Part shown: piece by piece, positions 16,663 to 25,303 of the stretch | Layout of the letters: each line of letters begins with the position of its first letter | How positions within the stretch are numbered: position 1 is the first letter of the stretch | Assembly: GCA_045542485.1 (NCBI GenBank) | Contig: JAZQLC010000019.1 | Span: 42,533 to 106,532 of the forward strand | Origin: SIG575 sp045542485 | GTDB taxonomy: Bacteria > Bacillota > Clostridia > Oscillospirales > Acutalibacteraceae | DNA length: 64,000 nucleotides | Reading direction: 5' to 3' | Program-made: the position numbers and the translations under genes | Notes under the pieces: model-generated | Told to the model about the DNA's origin: nothing | Seen by the model: only the letters and a program-made list of their open reading frames with translations | Database searches by the model: none

Positions 16663-16693
16663 AAAGTCACCCTACCGTTGGTAGAATGACTTT
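16663..16693. terminator. Terminator between the TetM-like and XRE genes
   Basis: AAAGTCA / TGACTTT with an inner CTACC / GGTAG stem is followed on the minus strand by TATT and on the plus strand by a long T-run. It ends the TetM-like gene, 23 bp away. Confidence 0.75.
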
Positions 16694-16716
16694 TTTCTTT
16701 AACAGAGTGACATTTT

Positions 16717-18645
16717 TTACTTTATATGCCTCATATTATCCACATCGTACCATTTCACTTCAAACCCTGCACCGTGTGAACAGAAAACTGAAGATGAAGT
16801 GTTTTCCATATCCCGTTCCTTTTCGTAGCCGATTTTTTCTATCACATCCTGAGCGTTATGGCAAGGACGGTATCCATTTTCCCTCATGGAAATCACACCT
16901 TTTCCCGAAGTGTAGGACATAACCTCTTCAGGATAATTCATAAATTCCGAAACAGGCCCCGAGCCTTTGATTATGGCTTCTGTTTCCGTCATTTCGGGAG
17001 ACATAAATTCTCCGTTCATTTTCTGAATATCGGAAATCGCTCTGCCCACAAGACCTACGGGCACACGCAGGACAAAAGCATAATAAGGCTCAAGGAGAAC
17101 ATTTTCTGCTTTTTCAAGACCTTGTCTTATTGCCCGATAGGTCGCTTCTCGGAAATCGCCTCCCTCTGTGTGTTTGAGATGTGAACGACCTGCCGTAAGA
17201 ATAATTTTCACATCTGTCAGAGGTGAGCCTGTCAGAATTCCTATATGCTCCTTTTCCCTGATATGAGTCAGGATAAGATGCTGAAAATTTGAATCAAGCA
17301 CTTCAAGACTACATTCGTTTTCTATTGTAACTCCACTGCCCCTCTCTCCGGGCTCAATGCGAAGCTGTGTTTCCGCGTAGTGACGCAAAGGCTCATAGTG
17401 TCCGTAGCCCATAACGGGCGAAGCAATTGTTTCCTTATAAAGGATTCTGCAAGGTCCGAAATCTATGTCCATACCGAAACGGTCACTGACAAGCGCTTTG
17501 AGAATTTCAAGCTGAATCCTGCCCATTACTCTTATCTGAATCTGTTCTTCATCAGTATAGCCTGAAATATGAACAGACAGCTCAGGCAGCTCTTCTCCGA
17601 TTATACTCAACTTTCTGTACGCGGTGTGTATGTCGGTGCCGTCGCAAATTATAACCTGTGCAGAGAGAAGAGGATTCAGCTTCATTCCCGAAGTGTCTGC
17701 CACTCCGTCCGAATCAACAGTTTCACCTGCCGAAACCCTGCTGAGACCTGTCACAGCACAGACGCATCCGGCCGTAACTTCTTTAACTGCCTCACTTTTC
17801 TCCCCCGAATAGATTTTCAGCGTATCGATTTTCTCATCGCCCACAGACATTTTTACCTTTGCCGTGCCACCCGTCACTTTCATAAAACTAACACGGTTTC
17901 CCTGACTGTCGTGAAGAATCTTATACACCCGTCCGCTGAATGTGTCAGGATAATTTTTACACTCAGTATATTTTTCTATGCCCTCAAGAAGCTTGTCAAC
18001 ACCATCGTCCATCAGAGCAGAGCCGAAGAAGCACGGGAAAAGGCTTCTTTCCGAAACGGCTTTTGTAATTTCACCTTTTATGAAATTTTCATCACTGTTT
18101 CCATTCAGAAAAGCCTCCAGCATTTCCTCGCTTATCATTGAAATTTCTTCTTCAAAGTCATCTCTTTCCTGCGTAAAATCAACACAGGATGAGCTGAGTC
18201 TTCCCGTAATTTCTTCCATAAGAGACGCTTTGTCAAAACCATCTCTGTCTGCCTTGTTCACAAAAATAAAAACAGGAATATTATATTCCTCAAGAAGTCT
18301 CCAGATAGTTTCCGTGTGACTCTGGACACCGCTTGTGCCGTCAAGAACAAGAACAGCATAATCAAGAACTCCAAGCGTTCTCTCCATTTCCGCAGAAAAA
18401 TCCACGTGACCGGGAGTATCCACAAGAGTAAAGTTTTTCTCGCCGAGGATAAAAGGATTCTGTTTTGAAAAAATAGTTATACCGCGGTTTCTTTCCAGGT
18501 GATGAGAATCAAAGTGAGAGTCTTTTTTGTCAACTCTGCCCAGCCGACGGATTTCTCCCGTTCTGTAAAGAACAGCTTCCGTCAGCGTCGTCTTCCCTGC
18601 GTCAACATGAGCAAGTATTCCGATTATGCATTCCTTTGCCCTCAT
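16717..18645 (-). CDS. TetM/EF-G-like translational GTPase, function uncertain
   Basis: This 642-residue protein has EF-G-like domains and the size of ribosomal protection proteins. G1 is AHVDAGKTT, G2 ERNRGIT, G3 DTPGHVDF and G4 NKADRD. The C-terminal EF-G domains hold TAGRSHLKHTEGGDFREATY. Tet(M)/Tet(O) carry a YSPVST-type loop in domain IV that contacts the drug site. I do not see it here, so tetracycline resistance should not be assumed. It may be one of the chromosomal TetM-like factors common in Clostridia. It is transcribed divergently from a MATE pump. Confidence 0.85.
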   Translation of the reverse strand: MRAKECIIGILAHVDAGKTTLTEAVLYRTGEIRRLGRVDKKDSHFDSHHLERNRGITIFSKQNPFILGEKNFTLVDTPGHVDFSAEMERTLGVLDYAVLVLDGTSGVQSHTETIWRLLEEYNIPVFIFVNKADRDGFDKASLMEEITGRLSSSCVDFTQERDDFEEEISMISEEMLEAFLNGNSDENFIKGEITKAVSERSLFPCFFGSALMDDGVDKLLEGIEKYTECKNYPDTFSGRVYKILHDSQGNRVSFMKVTGGTAKVKMSVGDEKIDTLKIYSGEKSEAVKEVTAGCVCAVTGLSRVSAGETVDSDGVADTSGMKLNPLLSAQVIICDGTDIHTAYRKLSIIGEELPELSVHISGYTDEEQIQIRVMGRIQLEILKALVSDRFGMDIDFGPCRILYKETIASPVMGYGHYEPLRHYAETQLRIEPGERGSGVTIENECSLEVLDSNFQHLILTHIREKEHIGILTGSPLTDVKIILTAGRSHLKHTEGGDFREATYRAIRQGLEKAENVLLEPYYAFVLRVPVGLVGRAISDIQKMNGEFMSPEMTETEAIIKGSGPVSEFMNYPEEVMSYTSGKGVISMRENGYRPCHNAQDVIEKIGYEKERDMENTSSSVFCSHGAGFEVKWYDVDNMRHIK

Positions 18646-18672
18646 ATAACTTCCCCTTAAAGATTTTTATTT

Positions 18673-18701
18673 ATTATAACAAAAATTAAAAATGTTGGCA
18701 A
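18673..18701 (-). promoter_or_regulatory. Promoter of the TetM-like GTPase gene
   Basis: On the minus strand, TTGCCA (18696-18701), 17 bp, TATAAT (18673-18678). It is back-to-back with the MATE promoter, with only 7 bp between the two -35 boxes. Confidence 0.75.
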
Positions 18702-18708
18702 TACACCG

Positions 18709-18737
18709 TTGAACTGCCACAGCTTTTCTGCTATACT
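18709..18737 (+). promoter_or_regulatory. Promoter of the MATE transporter gene
   Basis: TTGAAC (18709-18714), 17 bp, TATACT (18732-18737). The start codon is only 15 bp past the -10 box, so the mRNA leader is very short. Confidence 0.75.
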
Positions 18738-18752
18738 TTTTTCGGTGATTTT

Positions 18753-20147
18753 ATGAGTACATTAAAAAACAATTTAATAGGCGACAAAAAGTTTTATCGC
18801 CGTGTTATAGCAATCGTTCTTCCGCTGATTATCCAGAACACAATCACAAATGTTGTCAGTCTTCTTGACAATGTTATGGTGGGAAGTGTAGGCACACTGC
18901 AGATGTCAGCCGTTGCTATTGTCAACCAGCTTATTTTCGTTTTCAATCTGTGTATCTTCGGCGGACTTGCCGGTGCAGGAATTTTCTCCACTCAATACGC
19001 AGGTGCGAAAAATGACGAGGGTGTGCGTCACTGCTTCAGGATGAAGGTGTATATCGGTGCACTGATGTTCGTTATTGCATCTGTTGTTTTCGCATTTTTT
19101 TCGGAACCGCTTATTTCATCTTATCTTGCAGAGGACACTTTACCTTCCGATGCGGCGGCAACCCTGGGATTCGGTACAGATTATCTCAGAATTATGATAA
19201 TCGGACTTCTGCCCTTTACCGTTTCGCAGATTTATTCAAGTACACTGCGCGAAATTGGTGAAACAAAACTTCCTATGACCGCAAGTATAGTGGCAATTTT
19301 CGTTAACCTTATTTTCAACTATCTTCTCATCTTCGGCAAATTCGGTTTCCCCTGTCTCGGTGTTTCCGGTGCTGCAATTGCAACAGTTATGTCCCGTTTT
19401 GTTGAAGCAATCATAATAGTCATCGCCGTTGCCGTTAAGAAAAAAGAATTTTCTTTCATCAAAGGCGCTTATAGAAGCTTTTATATTCCCGGCAGACTCT
19501 GTAAGGATATTTTCACAAAAGGTATGCCTCTGCTTGTCAACGAATTTCTCTGGTCGGCAGGTATGGCAGTGCTTCTTCAGTGCTATTCCGTCAGAGGTCT
19601 CGATGTTGTTGCTGCTGTGAATATTTCAAACACAATCAACAACCTTTTCAATGTATGCTTTATTTCAATGGGTGTTGCACTGGGCGTTGTTGTAGGACAA
19701 TGCCTGGGCGCAAACAATATCGAAGAAGCAAAGGTTTCAGTCTGGAGACTGATTGCTCTTTCAATTGTCATCTGCCTTGTGCTGGGAGGAATTATGGCTT
19801 TACTCGCCCCCGTCATCCCTGAAATTTACAACACCGAATCTCACGTTAAAGAACTGGCAACTAATTTCCTTTATATCGTGGCAGGTCTTATGCCGGTTTT
19901 CTCCTTTGCTCATTGTTGTTATTTCACCTTGCGTTCAGGCGGCAGAACAATCCTTACATTCGTCTTCGACAGTGTTTTCACCTGGGGACTTGTTATTCCC
20001 TTTGCATATTGTCTTGCAAACTTTACGGCACTCCCCGTTGTGCCTCTTTATCTTGCTGTGAATTCTCTGGAATTCGTAAAATGTATTGTGGGCTACATCC
20101 TTGTGAAAAAAGGACTGTGGATAAGAAACATCGTAAGCACAAAATAA
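18753..20147 (+). CDS. MATE family efflux transporter
   Basis: This is a 464-residue polytopic membrane protein of the NorM/DinF (MATE) family, with twelve expected helices in two similar halves. It contains VIAIVLPLIIQNTITNVVSLLD with NVMVGSVG, and in the second half GMPLLVNEFLWSAGMAVLLQ and VGQCLGANN. Members export drugs or cationic compounds in exchange for sodium or protons. The substrate is not readable. Translation starts from a weak GGTGA site. It ends at a bidirectional terminator shared with GH43. Confidence 0.93.
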   Translation: MSTLKNNLIGDKKFYRRVIAIVLPLIIQNTITNVVSLLDNVMVGSVGTLQMSAVAIVNQLIFVFNLCIFGGLAGAGIFSTQYAGAKNDEGVRHCFRMKVYIGALMFVIASVVFAFFSEPLISSYLAEDTLPSDAAATLGFGTDYLRIMIIGLLPFTVSQIYSSTLREIGETKLPMTASIVAIFVNLIFNYLLIFGKFGFPCLGVSGAAIATVMSRFVEAIIIVIAVAVKKKEFSFIKGAYRSFYIPGRLCKDIFTKGMPLLVNEFLWSAGMAVLLQCYSVRGLDVVAAVNISNTINNLFNVCFISMGVALGVVVGQCLGANNIEEAKVSVWRLIALSIVICLVLGGIMALLAPVIPEIYNTESHVKELATNFLYIVAGLMPVFSFAHCCYFTLRSGGRTILTFVFDSVFTWGLVIPFAYCLANFTALPVVPLYLAVNSLEFVKCIVGYILVKKGLWIRNIVSTK

Positions 20148-20151
20148 TGAA

Positions 20152-20187
20152 AAAATCACCGTTATTCTGAAGAATCGCGGTGATTTT
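20152..20187. terminator. Bidirectional terminator between MATE and GH43 genes
   Basis: A 10-bp stem AAAATCACCG / CGGTGATTTT lies between convergent genes, with A/T runs on both sides. Confidence 0.85.
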
Positions 20188-20191
20188 ATTT

Positions 20192-21043
20192 TTATTTTAT
20201 ATACAGCGTATCGTTCTCTTCTTTTATATCAAAAAGCACAGGTCTTTCAAGAGGATTTTCATTGGGTGAATGAAGAATAAGCTTAAGTTCATTTTCCTTA
20301 GTTCTGAAAATCATTCCGTGTCCGCCGTTCTTTTCAAAAAGAAGTCTGTCGTCGTGAATCCAGTTTCCGTTAATGTGTCCGTTGTCGGAGTAAATCATCG
20401 CCTGACAATATTCGTTATTATAAAAGCTTGACCAGATAAGCATCAGTTTTCCGCTTTCCGTCTTATAAGCAAATGGTCCGTCAGTTACAAATGTTTCTCT
20501 TGTTTTGTCAACCCAGCAAGGCTCTGACGCTTTGAAAAGATATATGGGCTCACCCTTTGCCTCTTTCAGGTCATCAGTAAGCTCTACTGCCCAGACTTCT
20601 CCGTCTTTCACCTGCACCCACTCGTGGCAGAAAACCATATAGGGTTTGCCGTTGTCAACCACAAATGTTCCGTCAAGGCACATCCAATCCTCGGGCGTAA
20701 CGGGACCGTCACTGTAAGGAACAAAGGGGCCCTCAGGTTTCTCGGATTTTAAAATCTGAGTTCCTCTGAGTCTTGTGTCGCTGATAAAACTTACAAACAT
20801 ATAGAAACTGCCTTTGTAAAAATGCACCTCAGGTGCCCAGAAGTTTCTGTCAGCCCAGAAGTTTTCAGGCGGAGTGAAAACCTCCTTGGCCTCGCTCCAG
20901 TTTTCAAGATCATCACTTACATAAACATCAAGTCCCGTGCTTTTGTCCGTCCATGCTTCACTGCCTCTTGTGCCGTACATATAATATTTATTTTCGTACA
21001 GAAGAACAAACGGGTCTCTTATATTGATATCACAGAATTTCAT
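20192..21043 (-). CDS. Glycoside hydrolase family 43-like protein (cytoplasmic)
   Basis: This 283-residue five-blade beta-propeller protein has no signal peptide. The general-base region is IRDPFVLLYENKYYMYGT and the middle acidic residue lies in CLDGTFVVDNGKPYMVF. The third motif reads VTDGPFAY, with Asp where many GH43 enzymes have Glu (EGP). I recall VTDGPF as common in a gut-bacterial GH43 subgroup. Likely substrates are arabinose- or xylose-type oligosaccharides taken into the cell. The ATG at 21043 has GAGG 8 bases upstream. The GTG at 21052 abuts that site. Confidence 0.87.
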   Translation of the reverse strand: MKFCDINIRDPFVLLYENKYYMYGTRGSEAWTDKSTGLDVYVSDDLENWSEAKEVFTPPENFWADRNFWAPEVHFYKGSFYMFVSFISDTRLRGTQILKSEKPEGPFVPYSDGPVTPEDWMCLDGTFVVDNGKPYMVFCHEWVQVKDGEVWAVELTDDLKEAKGEPIYLFKASEPCWVDKTRETFVTDGPFAYKTESGKLMLIWSSFYNNEYCQAMIYSDNGHINGNWIHDDRLLFEKNGGHGMIFRTKENELKLILHSPNENPLERPVLFDIKEENDTLYIK

Positions 21044-21157
21044 TTTCTTCACCTCAGGAAAATATTAACATACAGAGAAAAACTTTTCAACACTTTATTC
21101 TTGAACACACAAAAATGATGATATATAATTAATTTGTAAAATAATTTTTCAAAACCC

Positions 21158-21188
21158 TTGACATTCACCCTGCGTGAAAGTTTAAAAT
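21158..21188 (+). promoter_or_regulatory. MerR-type promoter with 19-bp spacer
   Basis: TTGACA (21158-21163) and TAAAAT (21183-21188) are 19 bp apart, and the spacer contains the dyad TTCAC-CCTGC-GTGAA. An overlong spacer with a dyad is the classical architecture of promoters twisted open by MerR proteins. Here it precedes a merR-family gene, suggesting autoregulation. Confidence 0.8.
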
Positions 21189-21210
21189 CGGTCTGAAAGG
21201 AGGTCAGTTT

Positions 21211-22410
21211 ATGAAGATAAAAGAAGTAATTGAAAAAACAAATTTAACTGACCGCGCTATCAGGCTTTACATTGACAACGGTTTAGTGTCTCCTGGTATT
21301 GAAGAAAATTACAGCGGAAGAAAAAACATTGATTTTTCCGAAAGCGATGTGGAAAGACTCAATCAGATTGCGCTTCTCAGAAAAGCGGGATTTTCAATTT
21401 CAGATATAAAGACGATAATTTCAGACAACGAAAAGATTGAAGAAATTGTCACAAAATTCATTGAAGAATCTGAAGAAGAAATCAAAAGCAAAACAGAAGT
21501 TGTAGAAAAACTTAAAACTATATCTTTCGATGAAAAAGTTTCTTTGAAAAATCTTTGTGAGAAACTATCGCCTACCGTGGAAGAAACAGAAGTACCTAAA
21601 GAAGACCTTGACGCACCGCGGTCGTTTAAAATCGCAAAAAAGGTTATGCAGGTCTGGGCAATTGCAGGACTCACTGTTTCCGTCGGTATAATTCTTGCGC
21701 TCCTGATAATGGCCGTTGATAGTTACAAATATTACCGTCCCACTGCTATGACTATGCTGATATCACCGATAAGCTTCGGCGGTCTTATCTGTATTGCCAT
21801 ACTCTGCTTGTCCGTTCTTAAAATCTTCAAAGAAAAACGCAAAGGAAAAGTAAACAGAAAAATCGACACCGGCACATCTGTTTCTCTTCTGATTATTGCC
21901 ACAATCATTTTTCTCCCCTCACTGCTTTTGGTTTGTACATTCGGACCTTTTACAGGTTGTTCTCGGACAACTAATCCAGAAAACTATCTTGAGGTTGATA
22001 TATACATAGAACAGGATATAGACAAAATACTTAAAGTCTTTCCCGGAAGAATACCCTCATCCCTGCGTTCTAAAAACGGCATCGATGATTCCGTAGAATA
22101 TTATTACTATTATGAAAACTGTATGGCTTCGGAGTATAAAATTCTCGCCCAGTGGACCTTAGATGAAAAAGAGTATTTACAAGCGATAAAAAACGCAAAA
22201 GAAAACAAGCCTTATATAGTTTCCGAAAAAGGCAACTGGACGCTTCTGCATTTCGTATTTGATTCACAGACAGAATTGTCCGCAGAAGAATGCATCAGGC
22301 GTGATTGTTACAGTCTAATCTTCGCCTATAACAATAAAAATCAGACAGTCAGATATATCGTATCCCTCGACTATTCCGATAAACCTTATTACAAAGAACT
22401 CGATTGGTAA
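21211..22410 (+). CDS. MerR-family regulator fused to membrane and external domain
   Basis: The N-terminal MerR winged helix (MKIKEVIEKTNLTDRAIRLYIDNGL, then a region with ALLRKAGFSISDIK) is followed by a coiled coil at about residues 85-105, and two or three membrane helices from residue 150 to 260. A ~140-residue C-terminal part is probably outside the cell and has no recognised domain. The layout suggests direct membrane sensing instead of a soluble effector. An AAAGGAGG site and the 19-bp-spacer promoter lie upstream. The next gene (MFS) has its own promoter, so it may be a target or independent. Confidence 0.83.
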   Translation: MKIKEVIEKTNLTDRAIRLYIDNGLVSPGIEENYSGRKNIDFSESDVERLNQIALLRKAGFSISDIKTIISDNEKIEEIVTKFIEESEEEIKSKTEVVEKLKTISFDEKVSLKNLCEKLSPTVEETEVPKEDLDAPRSFKIAKKVMQVWAIAGLTVSVGIILALLIMAVDSYKYYRPTAMTMLISPISFGGLICIAILCLSVLKIFKEKRKGKVNRKIDTGTSVSLLIIATIIFLPSLLLVCTFGPFTGCSRTTNPENYLEVDIYIEQDIDKILKVFPGRIPSSLRSKNGIDDSVEYYYYYENCMASEYKILAQWTLDEKEYLQAIKNAKENKPYIVSEKGNWTLLHFVFDSQTELSAEECIRRDCYSLIFAYNNKNQTVRYIVSLDYSDKPYYKELDW

Positions 22411-22423
22411 TAGATTTTTTATC

Positions 22424-22452
22424 TTGAAAAGAAAATTCCTTTAGGGTATAAT
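22424..22452 (+). promoter_or_regulatory. Promoter of the first MFS transporter gene
   Basis: TTGAAA (22424-22429), 17 bp, TATAAT (22447-22452). Confidence 0.75.
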
Positions 22453-22480
22453 TATTAAAAACCTTTTTAAGGAGAACACA

Positions 22481-23653
22481 ATGTCTGCTTTACTTATTGT
22501 AATTTACATAGTATTCGTTTCTCTGGGGCTTCCCGACTCCCTTTTCGGTGTAGCCTGGCCCGTAGTTCACGGTGAATTCGGGGTTGCCGAAAGCTTTGCC
22601 TCAGTTTACAGCATCATAACAAGCGTCTGCACCGGCGGTGTAAGCTTTATCGCAGGAAAGATGCTGAGAAAATTCGGCACTGCCAAAGTAACACTTTTCT
22701 CTACTCTTCTCACTGTTATTGCCCTTTTCGGCATAAGCTTTTCCCCGAACATCGTGGTGATGATGCTCTGTACAATTCTTCTCGGCTACGGCGCAGGAGC
22801 AATCGACACGGGACTTAACAACTTCATTTCACTTCACTATGAAGCACGACATATGAACTGGCTTCACTGCTGTTGGGGTCTGGGAGTTACAATCAGCCCA
22901 CTGATTATGTCGGTGTTTCTCTCTGAAGAAGCGGGATCGTGGCGAGGTGGCTACCGTGTTGTGGCACTTCTTCAGCTTTCAATCACCGTTGTAATTTTGC
23001 TATCCCTGAAAAAGTGGGAAGAAAAAGAAAAATCCCTCAGAATTTCTCCTGAAGAATCAGAGAATCAGGGAAGCGGAAAACTCCTTGACCTGCTCAGAAT
23101 GAAAGGTGTAATCACAAGCATTCTCTCAATGGGTCTTTACTGCGGAATGGAATTTTCACTGGGCACATGGGGTGCAACCTATGCCGTCAATTCCTTTAAA
23201 ACCCTGCCCGACGAAGCGGCAAAATGGGTCTCCCTTTATTTCGGCGGAATTATGGTAGGCAGAATTATCTCAGGCTTTATCTCAATGAAAGTAAGCGACG
23301 ATAACCTTGTCCGTGGCGGAGTTGCAACAGCCTTTCTGGGTGTTATTATTTTTGCGTTGCCTTTAGGAAAGCTCTCTCTTGCGGGATTTCTCCTTATCGG
23401 CATCGGCTTCGGTCCCATTTTCCCCAGCATTCTCCACAGTGTCCCCGAAAGATTCGGTGTAACCTATTCGGCTGACCTTACAGGCTACCATATGGGTGGC
23501 GCTTACGGAACAGGCTTTGCAATCCAACTCGTCTATGGCTACGCTGCCACAGCAACAACATTCAGAATCACGCCCTTTGTTCTTATGGCTCTCTGCCTGG
23601 GAGTCTTTCTCTTAAACGAAAAAACTCTCAGAACACTGAAAAAGATTAAATAA
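22481..23653 (+). CDS. MFS transporter, FucP-like
   Basis: This 390-residue major facilitator protein has twelve expected helices. The motifs GLPDSLFGVAWP, FGTAKVTLFSTL and LLGYGAGAIDTGLNNFISLH are shared closely with the second MFS gene at 34882-36060, so the two are paralogs. The family resembles the fucose/galactose:proton (FucP) branch, suggesting a sugar or sugar-derivative substrate. The ATG has a GGAG site 8 bases upstream. It ends at a terminator shared with the convergent VirD4-like gene. Confidence 0.88.
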   Translation: MSALLIVIYIVFVSLGLPDSLFGVAWPVVHGEFGVAESFASVYSIITSVCTGGVSFIAGKMLRKFGTAKVTLFSTLLTVIALFGISFSPNIVVMMLCTILLGYGAGAIDTGLNNFISLHYEARHMNWLHCCWGLGVTISPLIMSVFLSEEAGSWRGGYRVVALLQLSITVVILLSLKKWEEKEKSLRISPEESENQGSGKLLDLLRMKGVITSILSMGLYCGMEFSLGTWGATYAVNSFKTLPDEAAKWVSLYFGGIMVGRIISGFISMKVSDDNLVRGGVATAFLGVIIFALPLGKLSLAGFLLIGIGFGPIFPSILHSVPERFGVTYSADLTGYHMGGAYGTGFAIQLVYGYAATATTFRITPFVLMALCLGVFLLNEKTLRTLKKIK

Positions 23654-23660
23654 AAAAGGT

Positions 23661-23692
23661 ACAGCTTCACAGTCTACGGACTATGAAGCTGT
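23661..23692. terminator. Bidirectional terminator after the first MFS gene
   Basis: ACAGCTTCA / TGAAGCTGT with an inner AGTC / GACT stem and T/A runs on both sides lies between convergent genes. Confidence 0.85.
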
Positions 23693-23698
23693 AATTTT

Positions 23699-25303
23699 TT
23701 ATTCTGTTGTACCCTCAGAATCAGACTTCGGAATCCATCTTCTTGTTCTATCCAATATTTCCTTGACCTGTGCTTCTGTCAAGGGCTTTTCTTCGTCAGG
23801 AATGTCATCTGCAGAAACACTCCGGTCAGATTCCTCTGTAAACGGCACGGGTCTCTTACCGTATTTTATTTCTACAGCCAGATTATCCACAGAAAAGAAA
23901 CGGAGTTCCGGCAAATCAAACGGCTTTAACGGTGGCTTCGTGTAACCCTTGAAAGCTTCATACATATCAATGTCTGCAATTTCCGTAATCATGGGATACT
24001 GTCTTGCGTGCATAATAAGTGCCTCGCCCTTTTCCTTGTCAAGGCGCTGAAGCTGCGAAACAGAAATCAGCGGTCTGCTTTCCTCTCCACCGCTTATCGT
24101 TCCGCAAAGACTGCTCACTTCCTGGAGCAGATCAAGTTCCTTTGAAGTCAGGAAAACCCAATTATCGCAGTTGCCCTTTATTGTGTCAGCGTCTTCGCCG
24201 TATTTTCCTTTAAGCTGATGAAGGCTCTGCGCCACAAGAAAATAACGCATATTTCTGCTTCTTGCCGCAGAAATCATCGAAGGCATATCCGGAACCTTGG
24301 GGATGTTACAGAATTCGTCAAGAACAAAATTCACTCTTACGGGAAGTTTCAGTGCTTCTTGTTTTTGTGCCTCTGCAACAAGTATCTCATAAACCTGTTT
24401 GATAAATGTCGTTACCAGGAAATGATATGTTGTTTTTTCGTCAGGAACAATAATATATACCGCTGTTTTTTCTTTGCCGAATTTTGAAATGTCCATCGTG
24501 TTGCCTGAGAGCATTCTCGTAAGACCTTTCTGGGTATTGAAAATCTTAAGCATTCCATAGAGTGTGGAATATATACAGTTCTTTGTTTTTTCAGGTGTGG
24601 GCAACACATTTGCATAGTTCATCGCAGAAATAGAGGTGTCAGGCAAACGCTTTGCAATTTCCTGCAGTTTCGGATCGACCTTGACATTACACATATATGC
24701 AAGACTACCGATGTTTGCCTCTTCTTCTTTTCCGCATTCAAGCAGGATAAGTGCATTGGCAAGAAGCAGAGCACCTGCCATACTTGCCCAGTAAGGGTCA
24801 TCCTCTTTCTTCACCTGCCCTGAAATCGCAGAAATAAAGTCATTTATCATAGAAACCGCAAGTTCCTTTTCTCCTGAATTATAGAACTTATACGGAATAC
24901 TTATGGGATTCCACATATCTCCGTATCCCAGATCACGGAAATTGAGAACAACAATATTATACCCTTCTGCTTCAGCGTAACCTGCAGTTTTTGCATAAAG
25001 CTCACCCTTCGGGTCTGTTGCCACAAAGGACTCACCCGCTTTGATGAAAAGATTTATTGCAGGCATACAGAAAAGTCTCGTCTTTTTTGAGCCCGTAGCA
25101 CCGAAAATCAGGGTATGTGTGTCCTTGCCGTCCACATACACTTTTCTTCCGTCTGACAAAAGGGGAATACCGCCACACTCAGATTTACCGGGGACTTTCA
25201 GATCAACAAATGTACTCGCTTTCTGAATCTCTTCAACCGTTGCCCATCTGCTGTTTTTCTGACCGCCTATATATTTTTCGTACTTATATCTTTCGTAATT
25301 CAT
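23699..25303 (-). CDS. Orphan VirD4/TraG-like ATPase
   Basis: This 534-residue protein resembles type IV secretion coupling proteins. It has a P-loop GATGSKKT (residues 68-75; family norm GPTGSGKT), FVATDPKGELYAKTAGY, Walker B VNFVLDEFCNIP and AARSRNMRYFLVAQSLHQL. It lacks the N-terminal membrane helices of VirD4 and stands in a chromosomal operon with no relaxase, VirB4 or other transfer gene within view. Its start overlaps the previous gene by 4 bp. It probably pumps or unwinds a substrate in an unknown process; function is inferred from the family only. Confidence 0.88.
   Translation of the reverse strand: MNYERYKYEKYIGGQKNSRWATVEEIQKASTFVDLKVPGKSECGGIPLLSDGRKVYVDGKDTHTLIFGATGSKKTRLFCMPAINLFIKAGESFVATDPKGELYAKTAGYAEAEGYNIVVLNFRDLGYGDMWNPISIPYKFYNSGEKELAVSMINDFISAISGQVKKEDDPYWASMAGALLLANALILLECGKEEEANIGSLAYMCNVKVDPKLQEIAKRLPDTSISAMNYANVLPTPEKTKNCIYSTLYGMLKIFNTQKGLTRMLSGNTMDISKFGKEKTAVYIIVPDEKTTYHFLVTTFIKQVYEILVAEAQKQEALKLPVRVNFVLDEFCNIPKVPDMPSMISAARSRNMRYFLVAQSLHQLKGKYGEDADTIKGNCDNWVFLTSKELDLLQEVSSLCGTISGGEESRPLISVSQLQRLDKEKGEALIMHARQYPMITEIADIDMYEAFKGYTKPPLKPFDLPELRFFSVDNLAVEIKYGKRPVPFTEESDRSVSADDIPDEEKPLTEAQVKEILDRTRRWIPKSDSEGTTE

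Noticed and set aside
16717..18645. Call of a tetracycline-resistance gene such as tet(M) or tet(O).
   Set aside because: Overall size and GTPase motifs fit, but the domain IV loop signature is not seen and the gene is not in the mobile element.
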